From the NCBI GenBank assembly GCA_014384285.1, contig JACNGE010000012.1:1-64000 (forward strand): 64,000 bases of DNA, given 5' to 3'. A program made the translations under genes and the position numbers. The first letter of the stretch is position 1. Each line of letters begins with the position of its first letter. The DNA is from Actinomycetota bacterium. GTDB taxonomy: Bacteria; Actinomycetota; Acidimicrobiia; Actinomarinales; Actinomarinaceae. This document shows, piece by piece, positions 7,443-15,484 of this stretch. The notes beneath the pieces were generated by a model, which did no database searches, was not told the DNA's origin, and saw only the letters and a list, made by a program, of their open reading frames with translations.

Positions 7443-7489
7443 CTTTCCTTACAAGGAAGAAGTCACAGGTTCAAATCCTGTAGAGCCCA
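7443..7489 (+). other. 3' half of tRNA-Val(UAC): probable attachment-site remnant
   Basis: The stretch folds exactly as nucleotides 27-73 of a tRNA: anticodon stem CTTTC/GGAAG around loop CTTACAA (anticodon TAC), a 5-nt variable loop, T-arm ACAGG-TTCAAAT-CCTGT, acceptor strand AGAGCCC and discriminator A. The 5' acceptor strand (GGGCTCT) and D-arm are absent upstream. A partial 3' tRNA copy is what remains at the distal end of an element integrated into a tRNA gene, and the orientation places the element, and presumably the intact tRNA, to the left. The octamer CCTTACAA of the anticodon loop also occurs at 7430-7437, just outside the fragment. Confidence 0.7.
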
Positions 7490-7600
7490 CAAGGGTTTTT
7501 CGGGAATCTAGTAAGAATAAAATAAGTTTGACGCCTAAATGACGCCCATTCTTTTCCAAAACATACTCGTTTAATTGAGTTTGTGATAATATTTAAACTA

Positions 7601-7885
7601 ATGAAAACTGCAACACCAAATCTAGAAGAGCGCACAGTTGATTTTAATGGAAGAGAAATCAAAGTATCCAATTGGTGGAATTGGAAACTCCAAGGTGCTG
7701 CTGACCTTTATCTAGATGGTGAACACTTAGATCAAAACAAAGATAAAATTGCTACCGGCAAAAAAGTACTTCTTTCTAAATATGATGTATCTGAAGACAT
7801 TAAATCTATTGAAGTATATGTATCATTCTTTTTTAAACTTAAATTTAAGATTCTTGTAAATGGAAATATTATCCATCAGGATTAA
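7601..7885 (+). CDS. Conserved-looking small hypothetical protein
   Basis: 94 aa from the ATG at 7601; the GTG at 7583 is a less likely start. Predicted all-beta with some charged loops: TVDFNGREIKVSNWWNW, GAADLYLDGEHLD, KKVLLSKYD, then FKILVNGNIIH. The repeated LYLDGE/LVNGNI pattern suggests a small beta-sandwich. It is the first gene outside the island. Not assigned to a known family. Confidence 0.5.
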   Translation: MKTATPNLEERTVDFNGREIKVSNWWNWKLQGAADLYLDGEHLDQNKDKIATGKKVLLSKYDVSEDIKSIEVYVSFFFKLKFKILVNGNIIHQD

Positions 7886-7922
7886 TCATTAAACAGGCAC
7901 AAAGTCAGTTAAAATCTAATTA

Positions 7923-8135
7923 ATGAAATATAAGTCAAAAGCCTGGATAGGACTTCTGGTTATTGCAACTCTTGGATGGCCAATATTAGCTCCTGAATAC
8001 AGGCCTGGTCAGGTGATTCTGGCTACAGGTTTTGCCTATATAGCAGTACGTTTCTTCGGTAAGGTCTTAGCATCAGGTTCAGGAAAAGATATTTACTCTC
8101 AGTTAGAGGAAAAAGAAGAGGACGAGGAAAGCTAA
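7923..8135 (+). CDS. Small two-span membrane protein
   Basis: 70 aa. Two hydrophobic stretches (AWIGLLVIATLGWPILA and VILATGFAYIAVRFFG) are followed by a polar, strongly acidic tail (LEEKEEDEES). No domain recognised. It follows the 94-aa gene by 37 bp and converges on the MFS gene. Confidence 0.45.
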   Translation: MKYKSKAWIGLLVIATLGWPILAPEYRPGQVILATGFAYIAVRFFGKVLASGSGKDIYSQLEEKEEDEES

Positions 8136-8197
8136 AATTTCAATAAGAGTGAAAGATATCGATTTAAATATTAACTGGGAACGAGTTGACTACCTTT

Positions 8198-9580
8198 TTA
8201 TTGAAGTTGCGACTCATTTTTTTTCACAAGAATAGCAAGGATACCCCAATTAATTATTGCAAGAATACCTGTAATAAAGCAGAACATTTCTGTACTATAT
8301 GTTGCTTCGCCTCCAACAAATATCTCTAATGAAAAATCGTATATTGTTGAGTAGAGAACTGTTCCAGCAAAAGCAAATATTACATGGAGGGTTTCAATCA
8401 TGGCTGAACCCGTCCCTCTGTTCTCTAGATTGAACTTAGACATTATCTCAGCATCGGTTGCAACAGAAGATACCACTGGGGCAATACCAAAAATTCCATT
8501 AAGCAGGATATAAGGAATATTAAGAAAATAAGGAGTTGTTAACCAGATTATCCCAGCAATAATATTTCCATAAGCTCCAATATAAAGAGAAGTTCTCAGT
8601 CCTTTTTTGTCATAAATTCTTCCAGCAACAATCGCCATTGGTACAAGAATTAAACCAAACCCTGTTCCAATGAGTCCATACTCAAAAGAGTTTAAACCTA
8701 AACCCTGTGTGAAAAAATATGGGGAGAGAATCGACCATCCACCAATAGAGATGAAGTAGATAACAATTGTGAAAAGAGAGATTTGAAATCGTTTATCTGA
8801 AAACACTCCTCGTGGAAAGATAGGGTTAGCAACAGATTTCTGTCTTTTGTAGAACAACCAAATAAAATAAGGACATAAAAAGAGAAGAAGAAAGCTAATA
8901 GTATTTGTAATATTTTCAACTCTAAAAAATGTAAGTGCTGATGAGAAACTAGAAAGTATTAATGTAATAAACACTAAAGACTTAACATCTACTTTATCAA
9001 TTGTTACAGTCTCTGTACCAAGATTTACTCGAAGCAAAATATATGCACTAATAAAAGACATTGCTACTGGTAAGATAAAAAACAGCCTCCAGTTGTTGTA
9101 TTCAGCTAAGTAGCCAATAGTTAATGGGATAAACAGTACAGAGACAGAGCCAATTGAGGCAATTAATCCAACTGCAGATCCTCTATTCTCATCACCAAAC
9201 ATAGTTGTCATAAGACCAACACTAAGACCCATGACACATTGTGCCCCTAATGCTTGGAGCCCCCTAGCAACAAGTAAAAGTTCAAAAGAATTTACAGCAA
9301 CAAGAAGAGATGTTGAAAGTCCGTAGATTAAAAGACCATAGATAAACATTCTTTTTCTTCCAATTAAATCAGCAAATCTACCAATTAATAGAGTTGAGAC
9401 AGCAGCCATTAATAAGTAGGAGAGATTCACCCATTGCAAGATAGCAATTGGTTTTTCGAAATCTCTATCCCAAAGTGTAAGTTGAATTGTTTGGGAGTTA
9501 ATAGTGGTGACAACTGCAAAAATTCCTAATGAGATAGACAGTGCACCAAGTTTGTTTTTAATCATGGAGAGAAAATTCAT
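8198..9580 (-). CDS. MFS transporter, drug-efflux (DHA2/EmrB-like)
   Basis: 460 aa integral membrane protein with 12-14 predicted spans. The cytoplasmic loop motif GRFADLIGRKRMF (residues 62-74) is the MFS motif A, and GLQALGAQCVMGLSVGL is typical of proton-driven drug exporters. It likely exports small amphipathic molecules in exchange for protons. No regulator is adjacent; it is divergent from the DsrE-like gene with a 42-bp gap. Confidence 0.85.
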   Translation of the reverse strand: MNFLSMIKNKLGALSISLGIFAVVTTINSQTIQLTLWDRDFEKPIAILQWVNLSYLLMAAVSTLLIGRFADLIGRKRMFIYGLLIYGLSTSLLVAVNSFELLLVARGLQALGAQCVMGLSVGLMTTMFGDENRGSAVGLIASIGSVSVLFIPLTIGYLAEYNNWRLFFILPVAMSFISAYILLRVNLGTETVTIDKVDVKSLVFITLILSSFSSALTFFRVENITNTISFLLLFLCPYFIWLFYKRQKSVANPIFPRGVFSDKRFQISLFTIVIYFISIGGWSILSPYFFTQGLGLNSFEYGLIGTGFGLILVPMAIVAGRIYDKKGLRTSLYIGAYGNIIAGIIWLTTPYFLNIPYILLNGIFGIAPVVSSVATDAEIMSKFNLENRGTGSAMIETLHVIFAFAGTVLYSTIYDFSLEIFVGGEATYSTEMFCFITGILAIINWGILAILVKKNESQLQ

Positions 9581-9622
9581 AACTAATAGATATTATCGAG
9601 TCTTTAGTTTTAATATTGAGGT

Positions 9623-9985
9623 ATGAATAAATTGTTAGTACATATAATTACAGGAGTTGAAAATCCAAGTCGTGCAGTCTTAGGATTTTTAGTCGCAAAA
9701 TCAGCTATTCAAGATGGTAATGAAGTCACTATTTTCTGTGCGGGAGATGGGGTAACAAGTCTCCATGAAATAACCACTCAAGAAATGCAGGGAGTTGGAT
9801 TAGGAACTCTTGAAGATCATCTTGTTGTACTAAAGGAAAAGGGTGCACATTTATATGCATCTGGAAAATCAGCTGCCGCTCGTGGTATTACAAAAGAACA
9901 ATTAGAAGAGCTTGGCTTTACGCCTGCAACTCCTAATAAGTTAGTTGAGTTAACTTTTGAAGCAGACAGAGTTCTCATTTATTAA
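9623..9985 (+). CDS. DsrE-family protein
   Basis: 120 aa, ATG preceded by GAGGT. The fold starts with LLVHIITGVENPSRAVLGF and continues through GNEVTIFCAGDGVTSL, characteristic of DsrE/DsrF/YchN proteins, which are small cytoplasmic proteins often linked to sulfur relay. The TusD-type active Cys is not clearly conserved; the only Cys is in FCAGDG. A sulfur-transfer role is therefore uncertain. It overlaps a possible small membrane-protein gene by 29 bp. Confidence 0.75.
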   Translation: MNKLLVHIITGVENPSRAVLGFLVAKSAIQDGNEVTIFCAGDGVTSLHEITTQEMQGVGLGTLEDHLVVLKEKGAHLYASGKSAAARGITKEQLEELGFTPATPNKLVELTFEADRVLIY

Positions 9986-10154
9986 AAAATTGCAAATAAA
10001 TAAAACTCTTCTATATTTTGCATCTGCATACATCTCTTATCCGTTGATGTATGTATTTGAAGACTCCAACATTTTTGTAAATTATTTCTTTCTATTAACT
10101 TTCATTTCAAGTTCTGTTTTAGGATTTATTAGTTTGGTTAAAAAAATTGGTTAG
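9957..10154 (+). CDS. Possible small two-span membrane protein
   Basis: 65 aa if read from the TTG at 9957 inside the DsrE-like gene; a second in-frame TTG lies at 9990. It has two hydrophobic segments (LLYFASAYISYPLMYVF and FFLLTFISSSVLGFISLV). It fills the space between two other genes and overlaps both, typical of coupled genes, but both starts are weak codons and no family is recognised. Confidence 0.4.
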   Translation: MKQTEFSFIKKLQINKTLLYFASAYISYPLMYVFEDSNIFVNYFFLLTFISSSVLGFISLVKKIG

Positions 10155-10587
10155 CTCTTCAGCGACAACAGTTCAGCAATATATTAATGAACTCGAAAGT
10201 GAAAAAGCCAAAGTGATTAAATATGTTAGAAAATTAATTCTTGAGAATCTACCAAAAGGAATAAAAGAAACGATGGACTGGGGAATGATTAACTATGAAA
10301 TACCTCTTTCAACCTATCCGAAAACATACAACAAGAAACCCTTAAGTCTGATGTCTTTAGCAGCACAGAAGCATCATTTTGCACTCTATTTACATGGTGT
10401 TTATTGTGACAAAGAGTTGTATGAGTCCTTTTCTAAAGATGTAATAGATGAAGTAGGAAAATTAGATATGGGTAAGTCGTGTTTACGTTTTAAAAAAGTA
10501 GAGTTATTTCCTGAAAAGACTGTATCTAAAGTTGTAAAAACAATTACACCAAAAGTTTATATTGAATGTTATGAGCGATATAAATAA
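10147..10587 (+). CDS. DUF1801-family protein (YdhG-like)
   Basis: 146 aa from a TTG that overlaps the preceding ORF by 8 bp. The core (YINELESEKAKVIKYVRKLI, then ETMDWGMINYEIPL and HHFALYLHG) matches the DUF1801/YdhG fold seen in many bacteria, including iron-chaperone-like frataxin relatives. The family's molecular role is poorly known. The TTG start is supported by good domain alignment directly after it. Confidence 0.75.
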   Translation: MVSSSATTVQQYINELESEKAKVIKYVRKLILENLPKGIKETMDWGMINYEIPLSTYPKTYNKKPLSLMSLAAQKHHFALYLHGVYCDKELYESFSKDVIDEVGKLDMGKSCLRFKKVELFPEKTVSKVVKTITPKVYIECYERYK

Positions 10588-10616
10588 AAGGTATCTCTTT
10601 GGATCAATTGTCTTAT

Positions 10617-10877
10617 TTATTTATAAGATATAAATGTATTACCTACCATGATGGAATCTTGGTTAAGTTCTTTTGCTTTAGATAAAATTATGTTTACAAT
10701 TTCTTTTGATTTATCGACATTGCAGACTATTTGAAGTTCAACAGAATCCTCTGAAATACCCTTCCACATACCTTCTAATTTTGAAATAGACCAACCATCA
10801 ACTACATTAAGTAAATCTTCTTTGGACAACTCAACTACCTGCGGAATTGTTTTTATATTTAATTCAATATCAAACAT
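10617..10877 (-). CDS. Small hypothetical protein
   Basis: 86 aa, alternating strand/helix pattern: MFDIELNIKTIPQVVEL, then LEGMWKGISEDSVELQIV and IILSKAKELNQDSIMVGN. No family recognised. Convergent with the DUF1801 gene and divergent from the cytochrome b561 gene. Confidence 0.45.
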   Translation of the reverse strand: MFDIELNIKTIPQVVELSKEDLLNVVDGWSISKLEGMWKGISEDSVELQIVCNVDKSKEIVNIILSKAKELNQDSIMVGNTFISYK

Positions 10878-10947
10878 GATTTATCAATACTACATTTATA
10901 TTTTTTCAATCTATTCATTTGTTTATAGATTTGCTAAATTATATTCT

Positions 10948-11514
10948 GTGAATACTCATACAACTATCTCAAAATTTACTCACTGGACATTTACAGTGCT
11001 TTACGCTTATGGCATATTTAAACAAGTTGATGATCTAGAGGATTTAGAAGACACCTCTCTTCTAAATTTTGAAATTGTATTCGCTATCGCATTCTTAGTG
11101 ATTGTTTTAATTCGATACTTTTATATGCGAGGAACTCCAACCCTTCTTGGTGCACATGAAGAGATGAGAAAAGGACATTTGTTTATTGCAAAAACTGTAC
11201 ACCAACTCGTATATTTTAGTTTGATAATGTTACCAACTACGGGTCTAGTAATTGCGGCACTCATTTCTTTTGACATGAGGGGAATGGGGATAGCCATAGG
11301 GCTACATGAATTTTCAGCATCACTAAGTTATTTAGTTATTATTACTCATATTGGCGCATCTCTCTACTCACGATTAAAAGGTGAAGGTATTTGGAATGCC
11401 ATGGTTCCAGTCTGGAAAGAAGAAGGAAAAGTTAACTCTGACTTATTTACAAAACTAGAGACTGTTGAAGACAAAGCTTATGATTTAATTGAGAAAATTT
11501 TCAGACTAAACTAG
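10948..11514 (+). CDS. Cytochrome b561-type membrane protein
   Basis: 188 aa when started at the GTG at 10948; an ORF extends to 10822 but the added residues overlap the minus-strand gene and do not fit the family. Four predicted membrane spans carry His in positions expected for two b hemes: KFTHWTF in span 1, GHLFIAKTVHQLVYF in span 3 and LHEFSASLSYLVIITHIG in span 4. Such proteins exchange electrons between quinol and periplasmic acceptors or superoxide. The C-terminus is a polar tail. Confidence 0.75.
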   Translation: MNTHTTISKFTHWTFTVLYAYGIFKQVDDLEDLEDTSLLNFEIVFAIAFLVIVLIRYFYMRGTPTLLGAHEEMRKGHLFIAKTVHQLVYFSLIMLPTTGLVIAALISFDMRGMGIAIGLHEFSASLSYLVIITHIGASLYSRLKGEGIWNAMVPVWKEEGKVNSDLFTKLETVEDKAYDLIEKIFRLN

Positions 11515-11518
11515 CCAT

Positions 11519-11683
11519 ATGGAAATCTCAGAAGTAGTCATTTATCTAGCCTTATTTTTATCTATTGCTCTAAATGTTTTAAACATTGACTGGAAAAACT
11601 CTAAAACATATAAAAATGCTTTGATGATTATGGTTGTACTAGCAAGTGGTGTTGGTTTGATGTTCCTCATTTTTGGTACATAA
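11519..11683 (+). CDS. 54-aa two-span membrane protein
   Basis: ATG four bases after the cytochrome b561 stop codon. Sequence MEISEVVIYLALFLSIALNV, a short polar loop (DWKNSKTYKN), then ALMIMVVLASGVGLMFLIF. Close spacing suggests cotranscription with the cytochrome. Possibly an accessory subunit, but this is only positional evidence. Confidence 0.45.
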   Translation: MEISEVVIYLALFLSIALNVLNIDWKNSKTYKNALMIMVVLASGVGLMFLIFGT

Positions 11684-11699
11684 CAGCTAGTCTAAAAGT

Positions 11700-12644
11700 A
11701 TGAAATTATTCCTACAGGCACGAGGAAGTTATGAGACCCTCCTTTCACTTTCTAAATGGTCAGAATTAAATGACATCGAAAGAATCGGTCTTCCTGATCA
11801 TTATATAGTTGGGAAACAACGACATGATAAAAATGATGGGACTCCAGCTCTAGATTTACTAACCGCAAGTGCTGGTTTAGTAAGAGATACGGAGAAAATG
11901 GTGTACTCCATACTTGTATCACCGATAACTTTCAGACACCCAAGCGTACTTGTCAAAATGGCCTCAACGATAAATGACATGGCAAAAGGTAGATTTCGAT
12001 TAGGTGTTGGCACAGGATGGCTAGAAATTGAACATGATCTCTACGGCATACCATTCCCAGATTTAAAAACTCGATTTGAAATGCTTGAAGAGTCACTCAT
12101 TTATATCAGAGAAGCTCTTTCTGGAAATGATAAAGGATTTCAGGGTGAGTACTATCAGCTTGAACAGTTTCCTGTTGAGCCAGCAACCCTACAAGACATA
12201 CCTATCATTATTGGTGGTGGAGGAAAACTGAAAACCCCTACCCTTGCTGGAAAGTATTCGGAAGAGTTCAATATATACGCTGGACCTAAAGAGACATTAG
12301 TTAATAGCATCTCTTTGTTTAAAGAAGTTGCAGCTGAAAATGGTAGAGATGTCTCGACATTAGAAATTACTACAGCCTGTCCTCCAGTCGTAGGTTTAAC
12401 AAAAGAACGTGTTGGAGAATCAGTAACTACTGCGGCTAAAGCTCTGGCACAAACTGAAGAAGAGATAGCTACTACATGGAAAGAGAAAAACTATCTCTAC
12501 GGTACCCCTGATGAAGTAGCCGCAACTTTATCTATGTGGCAGGAAGTTGGAATTGAGGCTGTTTATCTGCAGTTATTGTCACTACAAGAAGATCAGCGTA
12601 ATGAAACAATAGAGGTTATTAAGCAGGCGGTAGAGTTACTTTAA
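11700..12644 (+). CDS. LLM-class flavin (F420-type) oxidoreductase
   Basis: 314 aa luciferase-like TIM barrel. Motifs include RIGLPDHYIV near residue 30, RFRLGVGTGWLEIEHDLYGI near 100 and IPIIIGGGGKLKTPTLAGKY near 175, all typical of LLM oxidoreductases that use FMN or, in actinobacteria, F420. Sequence alone does not decide the cofactor or substrate. It follows the cytochrome b561 pair after 16 bp. Confidence 0.85.
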   Translation: MKLFLQARGSYETLLSLSKWSELNDIERIGLPDHYIVGKQRHDKNDGTPALDLLTASAGLVRDTEKMVYSILVSPITFRHPSVLVKMASTINDMAKGRFRLGVGTGWLEIEHDLYGIPFPDLKTRFEMLEESLIYIREALSGNDKGFQGEYYQLEQFPVEPATLQDIPIIIGGGGKLKTPTLAGKYSEEFNIYAGPKETLVNSISLFKEVAAENGRDVSTLEITTACPPVVGLTKERVGESVTTAAKALAQTEEEIATTWKEKNYLYGTPDEVAATLSMWQEVGIEAVYLQLLSLQEDQRNETIEVIKQAVELL

Positions 12645-12821
12645 AATCTGCTTTCCATTGAAAATTTCTGTCTTAGGTCGATGCAATACTTAACTTAGAG
12701 CGTTGGATGAACATAAATTTATTTAGTACTTTCAATGCTCACCAGTCACAAAAGATGTTGGTTAAATGTAGGTACTGCTTACCCTGTGCATACCCTTGTA
12801 GTATCTACACCAACTCTTTTT

Positions 12822-13757
12822 TTACTTAGGAGGTCTTGGGAAAAATCTATTCGTTGTTTTTTGATACTCTTTATACCCAGGTCTTTTTTGGGCAGAATAA
12901 TGTTCTGCAGGAATAGCACCAGTTGCATAGACGAGAGTAAGATACATCATTCTTGAGACATAGATTAGACCTGCTCCTAACAGTAACCAAAGAATTTGAT
13001 CGACTTGATCATTAAAAATTTCTGATTGTATATCTTTTAGTGCAAGCCATGATGGAAGAGCCATAATGATAAGGCCATTCCATACCATCCATTCAGCAAA
13101 ATAATTTGGATGTCTTGAATATTTCCATAAGCCAACATTACAGACTTGATTACGCTTCTCTTCTTTTTTCATTCTTTTGAGAAAAGCTAGTTTCTGAAAG
13201 TCAGCTATTGACTCCATAAGTAAAGCAACTCCCCAAATGCAGATACCTAGTATTTCTACTGGGCCAAATGACTGTTGTGTATTTGTCGCGGTGATAAAAA
13301 TAGGCAATGCTAGAAAAGATGCATTAGCTAGACCCTGAGAAATCGCATCTACCTGAAGGGCAAGCTGTGTGTTATCTTTGCCTTTCTTTTTCCAACGAAT
13401 ATGTTGATATTCATAACGTGATAATTCTTTTTCTAAATATCCTGATCTCCACATTTTGACTGCACCCAATCCCATTCTGAGGCCAACAAGAATTACCATT
13501 CCGCTAACTAGTAACGATCTAACCCAGTAACCATCACTAAAAATAAAACTAATTATTCCTAAAAGAACTAATCCCCATGGCCAAGCAATATCTACATAAC
13601 TCATTCGTCCTGTTTTGTAGATCGGAATGCATACAACGATTGTGAATAAAATTGCTTGAACTAAAAGGTTAATAAGTGCAATCTCCACAAATGATGTATA
13701 AGTAATCAGGATGAGTAAGCAAATAAAGTATTCTAATAATGGTTGGTAATATCTCAC
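12822..13757 (-). CDS. DUF1295 (steroid 5-alpha-reductase-like) membrane protein
   Basis: 311 aa with about six spans. The C-terminal signature NVGLWKYSRHPNYFAEWMVW matches the DUF1295/steroid reductase C-terminal domain, related to isoprenylcysteine methyltransferases and NADPH-dependent reductases; ELSRYEYQHIRWKKKG is also typical. Probably acts on a membrane lipid. It begins 2 bp after the small upstream membrane protein on the same strand. Confidence 0.8.
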   Translation of the reverse strand: MRYYQPLLEYFICLLILITYTSFVEIALINLLVQAILFTIVVCIPIYKTGRMSYVDIAWPWGLVLLGIISFIFSDGYWVRSLLVSGMVILVGLRMGLGAVKMWRSGYLEKELSRYEYQHIRWKKKGKDNTQLALQVDAISQGLANASFLALPIFITATNTQQSFGPVEILGICIWGVALLMESIADFQKLAFLKRMKKEEKRNQVCNVGLWKYSRHPNYFAEWMVWNGLIIMALPSWLALKDIQSEIFNDQVDQILWLLLGAGLIYVSRMMYLTLVYATGAIPAEHYSAQKRPGYKEYQKTTNRFFPRPPK

Positions 13758-13758
13758 T

Positions 13759-13914
13759 TTATGACTGTGGAGATCTTGTTCTCATATACCAGTAGCAAAA
13801 AGCCATGGCTATGAAGGAGAGACCCATGGAAACATAGTCAAAATCTGTTAATGCTGTAATAACTATTGTGACAAGAAATGCTACAGATATTATGAAGAAT
13901 TTTTTATCATTCAT
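13759..13914 (-). CDS. 51-aa two-span membrane protein
   Basis: Short leftward ORF directly upstream of the DUF1295 gene. It encodes MNDKKFFIISVAFLVTIVIT, a short loop (ALTDFDYVS), then MGLSFIAMAFCYWYM and a basic end. The 1-bp gap to the next gene argues for an operon. No family recognised. Confidence 0.45.
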   Translation of the reverse strand: MNDKKFFIISVAFLVTIVITALTDFDYVSMGLSFIAMAFCYWYMRTRSPQS

Positions 13915-13937
13915 AAATTCAATGATACACTTTTTCT

Positions 13938-14018
13938 ATGAATGCAAAAAGAATTATACTGCTTGGTTTTTTACTCTTAATACCATTATTTTTTGGTTTA
14001 GTATCTTTATCACTTTGA
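13938..14018 (+). CDS. Possible 26-aa single-span peptide
   Basis: ATG at 13938, TGA at 14016-14018, encoding MNAKRIILLGFLLLIPLFFG followed by LVSLSL. It has the form of a small membrane peptide or bare signal peptide. No convincing ribosome-binding site and no homologue recognised; chance is a serious alternative. Confidence 0.2.
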   Translation: MNAKRIILLGFLLLIPLFFGLVSLSL

Positions 14019-14022
14019 GTAA

Positions 14023-15411
14023 TTATTTTTTAATAGAAACTAAATATTCTGAATAACTTTCATCTGGAATGCCGCCCCCAATAACTATGCTATTAAAATA
14101 ATTATTTACGCTTAAAGAATCTGCATATTCAATAGAACCCTTTAGAAAGCTGTATTTTGCAAGTGGACTTATAGAACCAAAAGCGACAAAATCATAATGT
14201 CTCGCATCCTTCATGTAATATCCGTCAATTTCAACATCTTTAATTTTTAAAACTGTATTAAAGACCTCTATCTCAGTTAACTCTTCGCTATCGAGATAAC
14301 CGTTATACCAGTCTTCGCTGTAAATGACAGCTGTTTTATTTCGTAAATTTATCTCCCGAGCATCATAAATAAAGGGTGTAAGAAATGGATCTTGAAGTAC
14401 GGAGGTCCTACAAGTATTTAGCTCACAATACAAAACTGCTGCTCCACCACCAGTGGAGTGACCGATAATTGATACGTCTGTGAAATCTGCAGAGTTCTTT
14501 ACAATAGTGGCAATATCTGAATCTGAAGAAAAACTTTCATAATATGAAATGGTCTCTTCGATATCTAATGCCATTTCGGTCATGACACTAGTAATGCTTG
14601 TTGAGTTTTCGGTTGAACCAGTGTTCAAGATTATGCCAGAAGGTAAGTCAGTAAACATCGCAAGTCCAGTATGATCAACTGAAATAACGACATATCCTTT
14701 TGCTGCAAGATGTATCAACTGATCAGAAGCAAATATTTTTTCCCCAGCCCAACCGTGAGAGTAGATTACTATGGGAAACTTGCTGTCCTCTACTGGTCTA
14801 AGTCCAGTTTCTACCTCGAAACTTGAAAGTTTTAAATGACTTAGAATGAACTTTGGCAAGCTTAACTCCCAGGTTCTATTTAAATAATTAACAATGTACT
14901 CTCCCCAGTTGCCTTCATTAGATTTAACAATTTGATTAAATGAAGCAGTTTCCAAGCTTGGGTAGTAAATATCGACTAATAACTCTCTAGATGTATTTTC
15001 TTGAAGATTGCTTAACTCAATGAACGCAGTAGGATTTTTCCTTTGTTCAGAGACAAGATGATCTTCTGCGTAACCAACTGCATATTGAGTATCCTCACCT
15101 GCAGAGAAACTTGGTACAGGAAAAATATATAACAACCCAGCGGAAACCAGAACTAGTGTAAAACTTTTTATTGAAATAATTACTCTTAGAAATTTTTTAC
15201 TGCTTTTAAAGTCAAACAAAGCAGATATTGACTTTAAAATAAAGAACAGATAAATTAGGTAGTACTGCCACCTCAAGCCAACAAAAATAAGTTGACTAAT
15301 AATTGTTATTAAAAAGGTACTTAATAATACTCTTTGAGTTGTTACGGAAAAACGAGTTAAAAATAAGCATATAACTGAGAGAAAAATTATTACTATTTCA
15401 AAAAAGTACAT
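14023..15411 (-). CDS. Membrane-anchored alpha/beta hydrolase (PAF-acetylhydrolase-like)
   Basis: 462 aa. Residues 1-100 hold about four hydrophobic spans. The rest is an alpha/beta hydrolase: IVIYSHGWAGEK (oxyanion region) near residue 220, KGYVVISVDHTG, the nucleophile elbow IGHSTGGGAAV near 320, and a likely catalytic His in ARHYDFVAFG near the C-terminus. The layout resembles platelet-activating-factor acetylhydrolase or dienelactone-hydrolase relatives facing outside the cell. Substrate unknown. Confidence 0.75.
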   Translation of the reverse strand: MYFFEIVIIFLSVICLFLTRFSVTTQRVLLSTFLITIISQLIFVGLRWQYYLIYLFFILKSISALFDFKSSKKFLRVIISIKSFTLVLVSAGLLYIFPVPSFSAGEDTQYAVGYAEDHLVSEQRKNPTAFIELSNLQENTSRELLVDIYYPSLETASFNQIVKSNEGNWGEYIVNYLNRTWELSLPKFILSHLKLSSFEVETGLRPVEDSKFPIVIYSHGWAGEKIFASDQLIHLAAKGYVVISVDHTGLAMFTDLPSGIILNTGSTENSTSITSVMTEMALDIEETISYYESFSSDSDIATIVKNSADFTDVSIIGHSTGGGAAVLYCELNTCRTSVLQDPFLTPFIYDAREINLRNKTAVIYSEDWYNGYLDSEELTEIEVFNTVLKIKDVEIDGYYMKDARHYDFVAFGSISPLAKYSFLKGSIEYADSLSVNNYFNSIVIGGGIPDESYSEYLVSIKK

Positions 15412-15484
15412 ATTTAACTATGATACTTCGGATGAAAAGCTTAGAGTTGAGTCGTGAAATATACTTTTGAAGTAAACTATTTAA

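Noticed and set aside
7443-7489. Functional tRNA-Val gene
   Set aside because: The acceptor 5' strand and D-arm are missing, so it cannot fold as a complete tRNA.
10822-10947. N-terminal extension of the cytochrome b561-type protein
   Set aside because: It overlaps the minus-strand 86-aa gene and adds residues not expected in the family; the GTG at 10948 starts just before the first heme-binding span.
12735-12956. 73-aa plus-strand ORF
   Set aside because: Mostly antisense to the DUF1295 gene, with no ribosome-binding site or recognisable product.
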